From Cladorrhinum sp. PSN259 (Eukaryota; Ascomycota; Sordariomycetes; Sordariales; Podosporaceae), in assembly GCA_033725935.1 (NCBI GenBank), contig MU867063.1:987694-1051693 (forward strand): 64,000 nucleotides of DNA, in the 5' to 3' direction. The notes beneath the pieces were generated by a model. The model had not been told where the DNA came from and searched no databases. It was given only the letters and a program-made list of their open reading frames with translations. The translations under genes were made by a program, and so were the position numbers. This document shows positions 31,295 to 41,156 of this stretch, piece by piece (position 1 is the first letter of the stretch; every line of letters starts with the position of its first letter).

Positions 31295-32095
31295 GGCCTC
31301 TGAAAGGAAGAGGAAAGAGTTTTTTACTTTTTTGTTTATTTGTGGGAAAGACCCTTTAATTTTTTGTTCGAGCGGGGGTGGACCCTGAACCCTTGAATAA
31401 GTTGCGGATGACGTCATGCCGAGACTCAGATGTCGATCCTGATCCACCTCGCTCCCGTTGGAGCTCCACACCTCCTGCATCTTGTCACTCCATCACTTCC
31501 GTGAGTGTAAACAATACTCCAAAGACAGGCATGATTTCCTCTACAGAACGGACTACTACTGCACCCCTGAAAATCCGTCAGGAAATTGTTGATGTTGGAA
31601 TTTGCAAGTCATCAACCCGCTCTCCCATGCAAACAATGTCAACCCCGTGAATGCGTGGCCCTTTTCCGTCTTTGCCAAACCATGCGGTTGCACTTTCTCT
31701 TTCAAGGAACACAGGGAGACTGCCAGGCACTTATTTGTGGAATAAAATGTTTGCGGGATGCAGCTGAATCCAGGTGCTTTGCAAAACTGCCACTGCTGCT
31801 CGACATGTGAGCAACTGCCAGGCGGATGGACTATTTACCTCAACAAAAGGGCTCTAAAGGTGTGCCAACACCACAGTGTCGCATCTAAATTCAAGTTTTA
31901 GATGCAGCCGTCCCATATTTACATGTGGACCGTTGCCGATCGGACCGTTTGTGTGGTTCCTGAGTGGAAACACCCTGGAGTTTACAGGTAATCCGGGACC
32001 TACAATTTCATTGCAGCCATAGGAGGTATGGAAGGAGCATTGCAACCCACGACCGACAAACTAAACTCCTCTCATTCACATCCAGATGCACCAAC
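31295..32095. other. intergenic spacer, 0.8 kb
   Basis: Upstream region of the MscS-type channel gene. The channel reading frame stays open to 31964 but without an ATG before 32096. No other gene or repeat recognised. Confidence 0.45.
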
Positions 32096-34831
32096 ATGGC
32101 TTCCTCGGGAGCGGCCGGCGGCGACTCTGCCCACATGCGGCCAACCTTAACCGTCCAGATGCCCTCGTATACGGAGGATTTCCAGTCTGCAAGCGAGAAG
32201 CCCCAGGTGGATCATGATCACCTCGTCCCCGACCCGGGAACGATTAGTCCCCGTGAATCCCGCGAGGTCGCCAACAGGTTGAACGACGACCTCGAGCTCC
32301 TCCGCGCTGAACGTGTCGTCTCGCATCAGGGACACGAGGCAGAACGTCGGTCGATTAACCGGAGCCATCAGGAACGAGTCGAAGATGCATTCAATACTGT
32401 CCCTTCGACGGCAGCCGCTGCCGCGGCGGCACACAAGTCGACCTGGCTTACCAGATCGTGGAATTCTCTCAAAAAGTTCCCCCGCGTTCTGAGATATATT
32501 CTATACGCCATTCCGCCCGGTGTACTTATTCTTATCCCAGTATTTCTGGATCTATTCGCATATGACAGCGGTGCTGAGCCGGTCGGTGGTGATGGCGGGG
32601 TCGCTCTCTTCTGGTTTGGCATCTGGCTAGAGGTAATCTGGCTATCCCTATGGGGGGCTCGCATCCTCACGTCGATAATGCCGGCCATGTTCGCGTTTGT
32701 TGCCAATACTGTGGGATCTAGTAATCACAAAAAGTGGAAGGACATCGGCCGGCAACTCGAATTCCCTACCGCCTTGTTCTTTTGGATGCTCGCCGTGCTG
32801 GTGTCATACCAACCGATCCTCAATAGCCACCGCGTGGTCGACGATCCGGACGGCAAGGACACCGTTCCTGATATGCAATGGGTAAATATCGTCTACAAGA
32901 TTATCACGGCACTGTTCGTCCTTGCGACGCTGAACTGGGTCGAGAAGATTCTGATCCAGTGGATTGCGACCTCTTTCCACTTGCGAACATACTCCCACCG
33001 CATCCGCGAAAACCAGATGCACATCGGATTCTTGGTTGACTTATACTCGTACGCCAAAACGGCGATTGAGGATCAGGATCCTGTCTGGGAGGCTGGAAGG
33101 AAGACAGGAAACAACTCGAGCATCGCCCGGAAACCGATCAGGGCCTTTCAGAACAATGCCCGACAGGCTTGGAATCGCATCGGCAGCGCAACTAGCCGTA
33201 TGGCCGGCGATCTTACTGGGAGGAAGATCCTTAAGAATAATCACCCCCGCAAAGTTGTTGTGGAACTGCTACGAAACACGCAAAGCAGTTACACACTCGC
33301 TCGCGTCTTTTATCGAACCTTTGTCCGTCCGGGGGAATCAACCATCACAGTCCAGGACCTTCAGATAGCGTTTAAGAGCCAGGAGGAAGCAGAGACATGC
33401 TTTTCTGTCTTTGACAAGGACCTCAACGGCGACATCTCCATGGAAGAGCTCGAGATGGTATGCAACGAAATTCACCTGGAGAAGAAAGCCATCGCTGCTT
33501 CTCTCAAGGACTTGGACTCGGTCATCAAGAAGCTGGACGAAGTCTTCATGTTTATTATCATAGTCATTGTCATTATTGTCTTTATCAGCATCATTTCTGG
33601 TTCGGCAGCCGCAGCATTGACGTCGACGGGAACCGTCATTCTGGGTCTGTCGTGGCTCCTTCAAGCTACAGCCCAGGAGTTCCTCCAGTCTATCATCTTC
33701 GTCTTTGTCAAGCATCCCTTTGACGTCGGTGATCGTGTAACTGTGTACGGAAACACGGGAGATATGATGAAAGGCGACGACTACTACGTTATTGAGGTCT
33801 CGCTCCTCTATACCGAGTTCAAAAAAATGCAAGGGCATGTCGTTCAGGCACCCAACTCTCTTCTCAATACCCTGTTTATTCTCAACCAGCGCCGCAGCCA
33901 GGGTCTTGCCGACCCCATCAACCTCAAGCTTGCCTTCGGCACCTCGGAAGCACAGATCGAAGAGCTCAAGTCTCGTATGCTCGAGTTTTGCATTCAGAAC
34001 AAGCGAGACTATGCACCAAGGATTATTTCAGAGGTGCAGACTATCGACAGCGTCATGAGCATCACGATGAACATCATCTTCTTCCACAAGAGTAACTACC
34101 AGAACGAGCTGTTGCGTCTGTCGAGACATAACAAGTTTGCCGTGGAACTCATGAGAAACATGCACGAGATGGGATTGCAGACACCGCAGGTCATGCAGCC
34201 TGGCGGATTGCGGGAGCTGCCGCTGTACTGGTCCCAGGTTCAGCCGCCGCCGGCTTATTGTCAGCATTTGCACTCTAGTGGCGGCACTCATCCTGCTACT
34301 ATGGATAACAATAAGGGTGGTGCCAGTACTAGGGTCGAACCGTTCCCTCAGGGACCAGTGCAGGCATCAGCAACGGGGCCGTCGGGTACTTCTGTTTCGT
34401 CTTTGAACGGCCCTGCTCCTCCTCCCCAGCCGAGAAGGAGAGCGAACAGCCGGGCGGCGGTCGTTGAGGCGGGTATGGATTTCCAGGATGTGTACGGGGA
34501 TCGGAGGGCTAGAGGCGATAATTTGAGTACCGCCAGTGGGATGACTAGGTTGACTAGTATGCAGACGCCTAGGGAGGAGGATGAGGATCATGAATTGGGA
34601 CAAGGGCAGGGGATGAGTGTTGGTGTGGATGATACGCTGGAGAAGGCGCCCAGTAGTGCTGGTGGTGCTGGTGGTGGTCCTGGGAGAGCAAGCATTGAGT
34701 CTACGAGGACTAGGATGACTTCTAGGATGTGGCCGGGGGGTCTGATGAGGAGTGCTAGTAGTAGGGGTGGTGGTGGGTGGCAGGGTGGTGGTGGCGGCGG
34801 TCACCAGGGACAGGGTGGTAGTGCTGTCTGA
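32096..34831 (+). CDS. EF-hand MscS-type mechanosensitive channel (911 aa)
   Basis: A single exon with first ATG at 32096. After a polar N-terminus, hydrophobic segments lie at about 131-152, 168-200, 220-242 and 263-295. A canonical EF-hand loop (DKDLNGDISMEE, residues 440-451) follows. Next is a very hydrophobic helix at about 484-503 (FIIIVIVIIVFISIISG) and the MscS pore/beta-domain (SAAAALTSTGTVILGLSWLL, then FVKHPFDVGDRVTVYG). The tail is Ser/Gly/Arg-rich and disordered. This order matches the fungal Msy1/Msy2 type described in fission yeast, ER channels that shape calcium signals during hypo-osmotic swelling. Calcium sensing through the EF-hand is expected from the intact Asp/Asn ligands. 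ER location is by family analogy, not seen directly. Confidence 0.93.
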   Translation: MASSGAAGGDSAHMRPTLTVQMPSYTEDFQSASEKPQVDHDHLVPDPGTISPRESREVANRLNDDLELLRAERVVSHQGHEAERRSINRSHQERVEDAFNTVPSTAAAAAAAHKSTWLTRSWNSLKKFPRVLRYILYAIPPGVLILIPVFLDLFAYDSGAEPVGGDGGVALFWFGIWLEVIWLSLWGARILTSIMPAMFAFVANTVGSSNHKKWKDIGRQLEFPTALFFWMLAVLVSYQPILNSHRVVDDPDGKDTVPDMQWVNIVYKIITALFVLATLNWVEKILIQWIATSFHLRTYSHRIRENQMHIGFLVDLYSYAKTAIEDQDPVWEAGRKTGNNSSIARKPIRAFQNNARQAWNRIGSATSRMAGDLTGRKILKNNHPRKVVVELLRNTQSSYTLARVFYRTFVRPGESTITVQDLQIAFKSQEEAETCFSVFDKDLNGDISMEELEMVCNEIHLEKKAIAASLKDLDSVIKKLDEVFMFIIIVIVIIVFISIISGSAAAALTSTGTVILGLSWLLQATAQEFLQSIIFVFVKHPFDVGDRVTVYGNTGDMMKGDDYYVIEVSLLYTEFKKMQGHVVQAPNSLLNTLFILNQRRSQGLADPINLKLAFGTSEAQIEELKSRMLEFCIQNKRDYAPRIISEVQTIDSVMSITMNIIFFHKSNYQNELLRLSRHNKFAVELMRNMHEMGLQTPQVMQPGGLRELPLYWSQVQPPPAYCQHLHSSGGTHPATMDNNKGGASTRVEPFPQGPVQASATGPSGTSVSSLNGPAPPPQPRRRANSRAAVVEAGMDFQDVYGDRRARGDNLSTASGMTRLTSMQTPREEDEDHELGQGQGMSVGVDDTLEKAPSSAGGAGGGPGRASIESTRTRMTSRMWPGGLMRSASSRGGGGWQGGGGGGHQGQGGSAV

Positions 34832-35689
34832 ATGATATCTTGGGAGGGGATGATGAGTTGAAGAAAGAGGTAGATGCTAGATACCTTGTAGTAGATTTGG
34901 TAGATCATGCCTAGTTTAGAACTAGATTTTGAAGCAATCATGAAATTGGGCGAGTTAAGCCTGTGTTTTGACTCGCGGCCTGCCCTCACAATCTACTACT
35001 GACAAACATAAGATGTTGTAAGGGGTGAGTAGATCTTTGCATAATCGAATCGGTGTCTTCACCAATTACAGTGGATTGGCAACGCGGTGATCTCAAGACG
35101 GCTTATCAACCCTTCACCCCGTACATGTGGCTGGATATGGATGTACTAGGAAGCGAGCCGGCCAACACAATTACTATACGTCTGCAAGAGTGCCAACAAT
35201 GGGCGATCTATGCACAACATGGTTGAACAAGATTAAAGAGGTCATGGAAAGAAGTATACCAGATGTTTTAGATATGTACAAGCTGAGAACAAAAGGGAAT
35301 ATAGAGAGATACGGGCAATCAAAGATCTACTGTATTGTCGCATTGAAGACTTCTACGGGACAGGCACTGTACACTGACTGGTAACTGGCTTACCTTGATA
35401 AAGCCTTCCATTCTTTTCTTTTACTCATGTCTTCCAGGTTGGGTCGGTCCATGACCCGCAAGTACCTGAGCACCTTCCCGAGTTGACTCTTGCTCTGTTT
35501 CGACCCAAAGGTATTCCGCCGGTTTCCGTGATCTACTAGACGGGATCGAGAGTCTTCCTGTGATTAGGATATTGTTTGTTCCACCCTTCCCACGTATTCT
35601 GTTTGACTTCCATTGAACCTCTTCTCTGGATTCCAACCGCAGGTGGCCTTCTACCCATCTGCGAATTCGGAAACACGCAACACCTCAAC
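34832..35689. other. intergenic spacer, 0.86 kb
   Basis: Between the channel gene and the zinc-finger gene, both plus. The zinc-finger frame is open upstream of 35690 without an ATG. An 85-codon ORF at 35127-35384 has no recognisable content. Nothing else seen. Confidence 0.45.
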
Positions 35690-37132
35690 ATGTACTCAAA
35701 CACCCCTCCGCCCTCAACACTCACTTCGGGATCGCCGGGCGCCGCAGTCCAAATGGCCGACCACAACGCCCCCATGGCTGAGCACAAGTGCAAGTGCGGA
35801 GTCAAGACCGCAAGCAAGAATGCTCTCAAGGAGCACTGGGAGGAGGAATACAACAAGGGCAACAAGCACTTCCACTGTGGAATCTGCATGGAGTTCTTCT
35901 ACACTCCTGATGCCATGATCGCACATGACCGCAGGGCAAGTGTATCCCGATCCCCATTTCTCAATAGATCGAGCATCACGGTGAGCTAACTCGGTCCAAG
36001 GTCCACAAGGTCAAGCAACAGGTAGCATGCCCTGGGTGCGATGCGCAATTTAACTCCCCCGGTGGCTTGATCAATCACATCGAGAGAAACCTGTGCACCA
36101 AGATCGGTAGCCAGGCAATGGCCGAGCGTCGTGAAGAGAAGCTCGCTTTCGCTCGTGAGCTCCAGCGCCGTCATTTTGGCATGGACCCGGGCAAGCCCGA
36201 GTATGCCCTCAAGATCCACCGGGTCGGAACTGTGGAGGAAAAATCCCAAGTGCCCTTTAACTTCAGCAGATTCGTCTCTAGCACAGTGGATGGGGAGTAT
36301 GGCAACCCGAGTCTCTCCTCTTTTCGCCCAACCGCGAGCTCGACAGTTCGTCCCAACCCTCTCAGCTTCCAGACCATCCAGACCGAGTTCCCCCAGCTTG
36401 GAGCCAGAAGCGATGTACCCGTTCCGGATGTTCCCACCGAGAGCTCAGGCAACCCTTGGGGCCAGAAGAAGAATCTCTTCCCTGATGCGCAGCCCCCTAT
36501 CCCGCCTACCGCGGATCAGCTGCGGTCCATCCAGGAGCCGGCGAAGACCAAGGAGACTGCTTGGCCCGAGCATCATCCACTCAACCCCAAGTGGAACCCC
36601 AGTCTTTACTATGTTCCTGTGCTCGATAAATACCGCTGTCCTATTGATCGCTGCCCGTAAGCAAACCTGGCTATCCCCTCTTCTGTCCTCTTTTCAAACT
36701 AACATATCATTCAGTAAATCGTTCTCTTCCTCCACCGGACTTGGCAACCACCTCCAGTCAGCCGCCCACACCAACAATTGGAAAGTCCAGTGCCCCATGT
36801 GCATGCGCTGGTTTGATACCACCGCGGCACTGATTCAACATGCCGAGTCTCAGTCAGTGAGATGCAATCTACGGAAGAGCGAGGGTTTTCGCCATCTGCT
36901 CAGCCAGGCGACAGGCGGCATGATCGACTCTACCGAGAAGAATGCAGACGGCACTGAGAAGTACCAAGTCACGGAGGAGGCCCGGAAGGAGTGGAGGTCG
37001 GGTCCTGTATCAGACCTGGGGTCTCCTGTGAACGCTATGGGGTTGGGTAAGGAAAATGCTGTCGCCGAGAGCAAGAACAAGTTGAAGTCTTTTGACGACG
37101 ACGAGCTCAAGGAGCCTACTCTGGATTGGTAG
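35690..37132 (+). CDS. multi-C2H2/C2HC zinc-finger protein (439 aa)
   Basis: Exons 35690-35935, 36001-36656 and 36715-37132. Intron 1 (65 nt) appears to use a GC donor (AGG|GCAAGT) and AG acceptor; this choice completes finger CGIC-x12-H-x4-H (residues 63-84). Intron 2 (58 nt, GT-AG) restores a second finger CPIDRCPKSF-...-H-x5-H. Further finger-like units are CPGCDAQF-...-H-x5-C and CPMCMRWF-...-H-x7-C, so the set mixes C2H2 and C2HC forms. The middle is Pro/Ser-rich. ATGs at 35690 and 35753 are both possible; the longer form is annotated. Nucleic-acid binding is expected from the fingers; the target is unknown. No known named orthologue is recognised. Confidence 0.85.
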
Positions 37133-37783
37133 ATTTTCTGCGTCTCTTTGGCGTGTGCCTCGATTTTTCATGGTTGACATGCTCTTGGAAGCCCTATAGA
37201 TCTGGATTTACTCTGAAGGGGAATGAGAATTGTCGGCACGAGCTTCGATTTCAGTCACGGCGGCTATAGGCCCAGATATTGCCTTAAGCAGGACGAATTA
37301 GCTGTGATGGCTCAGCCACCATTTAGTCGTAGATGGAGAACTAAGCGGAGAAAATGGGTTGGTAGTTTATACCTGCAAATAAGTCAATCATCTTGACTTC
37401 TTTTCCACATATATCCTCCGTTTCTTTCAGTCGTCGTTGTCGGTCAAGCCCCGTTTAAGTTGAGGGACCATTTTTTGTGATGTGGCTGCCACATTGAACC
37501 GTCTCAGTTTATTACGCAAGGGATGAAACTTAGTTTTGAGTTTTTCTGGAAAAGGTCTCACAACGTGGATGGAAGGAACCGATCTAGAGTGTGTCACTCA
37601 ATCATTGTCCAAGCGAAGAGACACGTTAGTAGTACTCAGTAGTGTGTTTCAGTTTGAAATGAGAACCCTATTGAAATCTTTTAAATTGAGGGCGGTACTT
37701 GGAGGGTAAACTTGCACTTGCCGATCGATTTTAGTGTATGCACTAGTGTACTTACTGTACAAAGATAAATAGAGAAAACAGTT

Positions 37784-37797
37784 GGGGGGGGGGGGGG
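37784..37797. repeat. G14 homopolymer
   Basis: Fourteen consecutive G on the plus strand; such tracts are slippage-prone and length may be uncertain in an assembly. Confidence 0.9.
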
Positions 37798-38765
37798 AGA
37801 CGCTTGGAAGCATTGGGATCGGATTTCCCCAGAACAAAAACACAGACTTACATAGATACATAGATACATAGGTACATGGGTGCCAGGTAAATTTATGAGA
37901 CCACAGCACGCACGTTGTGGATGCAAGGGATCAGTGGAAACGGATCGTACTGTACATGAGATCTGAGAGATTTGAGACGGCAGTTCTGTAGGTTGCAGAC
38001 ACAATCTCGATATGGTCCTCCATCATCACCAACTGGCGGCAGTTATGGGTAGGGTAGGTAAGTGAGTGTTTATACCAAAACAAAACAAAATTTGTTATTC
38101 GTACAAAAATAATAAAAGCATCCCAACCTACGCTGTAGGAGAGAGATGATAAAGAAGCTCTAGGCTTCAAACGAAGGTTAAGAAACTGAATAAAAACAGC
38201 AGAATGTTCCTCCCTCTCTCCTCTTATCTGTGTGGAAGTGCAAGAAAAAAGTTCCCCTCTATCACACTCTTTCGTCCACTCCTCCTAAAACGATTGACCA
38301 CCCCATTATCGAACTGCAGAACTAAACGCCCGGATTTTGCCCGCCGCTTCCTATTCCTTGACTTTTCCCCCTCCCGTTCAACGCTTCGATACAGTAAAAG
38401 ATGTATAAGAAATTGGGTCGTAAGTGACGAACGAGTGTATGGCGTGTAAAACCTCGGTGTTTCAGTTTTGTCAATCTTGTTTTGTGAATATGTTGTAAAA
38501 TTGCTCGGCCGTCTCCCTCGTTATCTCGTATATATTGTTGTCAGGTGTGCGTTGCGTATATGCCGAAACGAAAGAGGCCGTCTCAAAAGATGGAAACAAG
38601 ATCGAGATTAAACTGTGAACCAGAAAGAGTATAAAAAAAGACAAAAATATACAAAAACTCCAGATACAATACCAGATGCGAATATAGATATGATGATGCT
38701 GCTTAAAGTGCGACAAGATTTTGGACAAAGGGAATGGGGGGACAGTTCAAGTTCCCCGTAGACAG

Positions 38766-38797
38766 CAAAAAAAGGGCAAAAAAAGGGCAAAAAAAGG
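38766..38797. repeat. 11-bp tandem repeat (CAAAAAAAGGG), about three units
   Basis: Two exact units and a third lacking its last base. It lies 3' of the regulator gene. Confidence 0.85.
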
Positions 38798-38904
38798 CCA
38801 AGAGCTGTGTCAAAACAAAAGAGAAAGCGAGGCCATCGCTCCTTCCCAACGCCATCACGGTATAATAGTACTCCTACCAATTCCTATACTCCAGTCCTGC
38901 TTCA

Positions 38905-41156
38905 CTACCTGGTAGGCAGTGTATTGAAATCCAGCTCGCCTCCCATGGTGTTCATCCCCATCGTGCCCATCGGACTCATTGGGTTCATATCTGAATTGGT
39001 TCGCTGGAGGGCCTGGAAGTCGCCGACTGTTCGTATTGGTGGAGGATGCCCCATCGCATAGCTGTTTGCCCTTTGTTGTGGTTGGCGCCCCATCATCCCG
39101 TTGCTGTGAAGACCAGAGCCGATCTCGCCGCCAAACCCCTGATTGAGATGCATCTGTGATGGTAGACCATGGATGTTTGGCGAGGTATTGAGGCCGTGAT
39201 GATTTATGCCCTGCATCTGCGAGCCTAGGTTGGGAAAGGGGGATAATGGCGTCTGCTGAGTGTGCTGATGCTGATGTTGCGTTTGCTGACTCGACAACAC
39301 TCCTGGCGCCCCCAATGACGATGGTGGGGCATGACTGATCGGACTCATGACCATTTCTGGCATGGTGGTAAAGTCGGTTTGAATATGCGGCAGTCCATCC
39401 ATGCGTCCATCCATGCCAGGCGACATAATCGGTGGTGAGCTCACAAAGGGCGAGTTCATGCCATTGTTGCTTGAAGGGGCACCGCTGGGGCTGTTATGGT
39501 CCGAGCTACGGTCGTCAATCCGTGGAACTGCAAACTTGCTATCGTAGTTGTCATATCCTGTAGGCTGGCAGATGGAGGAAGAGCCGAAACCGTCGAATAT
39601 GTCCATGTTGCAGACAGGAGCCGTCTCGGGAGCAATCTGCAGCATCGGGCTAGCGAGCTTCGGCAGAGCTGCATGAACCTTACTCAGCAGCAGTGGCAGA
39701 TAGCGGCTATCTCCGGCGCGCAGAATGGTCACGATATTCAATATCTTCCGTAACTGATCCTGGGGACCAGGTGTGAAAGGGGTTCTCGGTGCTGGCTGTG
39801 TCGCAAGGACCTCGGACAGTTCCGCAGTCACAGTCAAGAGCTTCTCTACCAGTCCCAAACCGCCTAGACCAAGGTTGCAGGGGAACTGAGAAACCATGGG
39901 AAGAAGTTGGGCAATCTCGGTCTGTGGCAAGGTGTAAGCGAGGCCTGCATCGTGGCCATTTCCATTTGCGATTCCCAGCTTCCAGGCGGTATCCTTGAGC
40001 CAGTGCATATTGATGGGCATCTCGGCAAGTTGTGATTGGGTGTCGTTTAGGTAAGGCGGCAGCACCTCGTGCAACCTCTTCTCCAGATCCGCAAGATACG
40101 GTTCTGAGCATTTGCCCTTGGTCTTCATCCACAGAGAAACGAGAGCATGGTCGAAGGGCTGGAACAACTGGATCTGTCGGAGGAAAGTCGGCAAATGGTG
40201 GAGAAGAGGATCGCTGGGATTATCATTCTGGGATGGCAGGTTAATAGTAGCCTCAAGCGTCAACGGGCGACGGTGTTGTAACGCATAGGCGCTAAAAGAT
40301 TATACTCATCAGCTTACACACGAACGACGTAGAACAACATTCTGATCTATGGGCGATGGGATTAAGGTACGCACCGTTCAGTGACATAAAGCAACCAGTA
40401 CAGGCGCCTGCATCTAGATGCATCAATGGCGTCGTACTGCATTGACTGTGGCTCCTCGTTCATCCTCGAAATATGCGCCAATGTCGTGGCCTGCCGCAAG
40501 TAGAACCATGCCTTGTCGTGCATTTCAAGACCGTGGTGGACTGCAAACAGGAAAAAGTCGGTGCAAAGGGTGTTGAGGGTACGCGGCACTGTGGAATCCT
40601 CGCCCTTGCGCACACGGATCGTCTCTTCCATCAAATTGGTGCTGGTGAGAATGTTGCCACCCATCATCATGTCAGGGTTAAAGGGATCGTTCATAGACAA
40701 GCCCATGTTTGGCAGGACCATACCCGGCTGAAGCGATACGAAGGCGCAGAATGAAGTGAGGAGGCAGTAAATCCCAATATCCTGTTCTGCATACATGATA
40801 TCGTGTTCGAGGCGTCCACGGTCGAGAATCGGCATCGAAGGGTACATGTGGTTGAAGAAAAACTCGACGCATGCGTTAATCATGTCCTTTGTCAGTAACC
40901 TCGGCGTTGGCGCGAGACTCGGGCTCGTTGATGCGCCATTGATGCCGTTCTGTGGCCTGTTGGCTTGCAGTTGCTGCTTCTCCTTCAACTCATTAATGAC
41001 TTTGGCTCGCGAGCCCTTCGGCCCCTTCTTCTGGGGAACAGCGAGATATGTGCAGCCGAGCGCGGCTCCGGTGCAGTTGCTACACGGATTTACACCGTCA
41101 CATCTCACTTTGCGGCGGTGGCAGGCATCGCAAGCCCGCTTCACGGCCGTAGTCAT
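38905..41156 (-). CDS. Zn2Cys6 fungal transcription regulator (722 aa)
   Basis: Exons 41156-40375 and 40291-38905, with an 83-nt GT-AG intron; splicing yields LLYVTERAYALQHRRPL, a hallmark of the fungal-specific transcription factor domain. The binuclear zinc cluster is perfect: Cys9, 12, 19, 25, 28 and 35 with spacing C-x2-C-x6-C-x5-C-x2-C-x6-C. It is followed by QKKGPKGSRAKV, a linker seen in the AmyR/COL-26/BglR group of carbohydrate regulators. That subgroup call is tentative and based on recall. The C-terminal 250 residues are rich in Met, Pro, Gln, Ser and Gly with a short His/Gln run, a likely activation region. The upstream spacer is unusually long (4.3 kb). Confidence 0.92.

Larger units (their letters stand above)
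37133..38904. other. convergent intergenic region, 1.8 kb
   Basis: Between the zinc-finger gene (+) and the Zn2Cys6 regulator (-), so mostly 3' flanks. It contains a run of 14 G at 37784-37797, ACATAGAT-type short repeats near 37850-37880 and three CAAAAAAAGGG units at 38766-38797. No convincing ORF. Confidence 0.5.
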
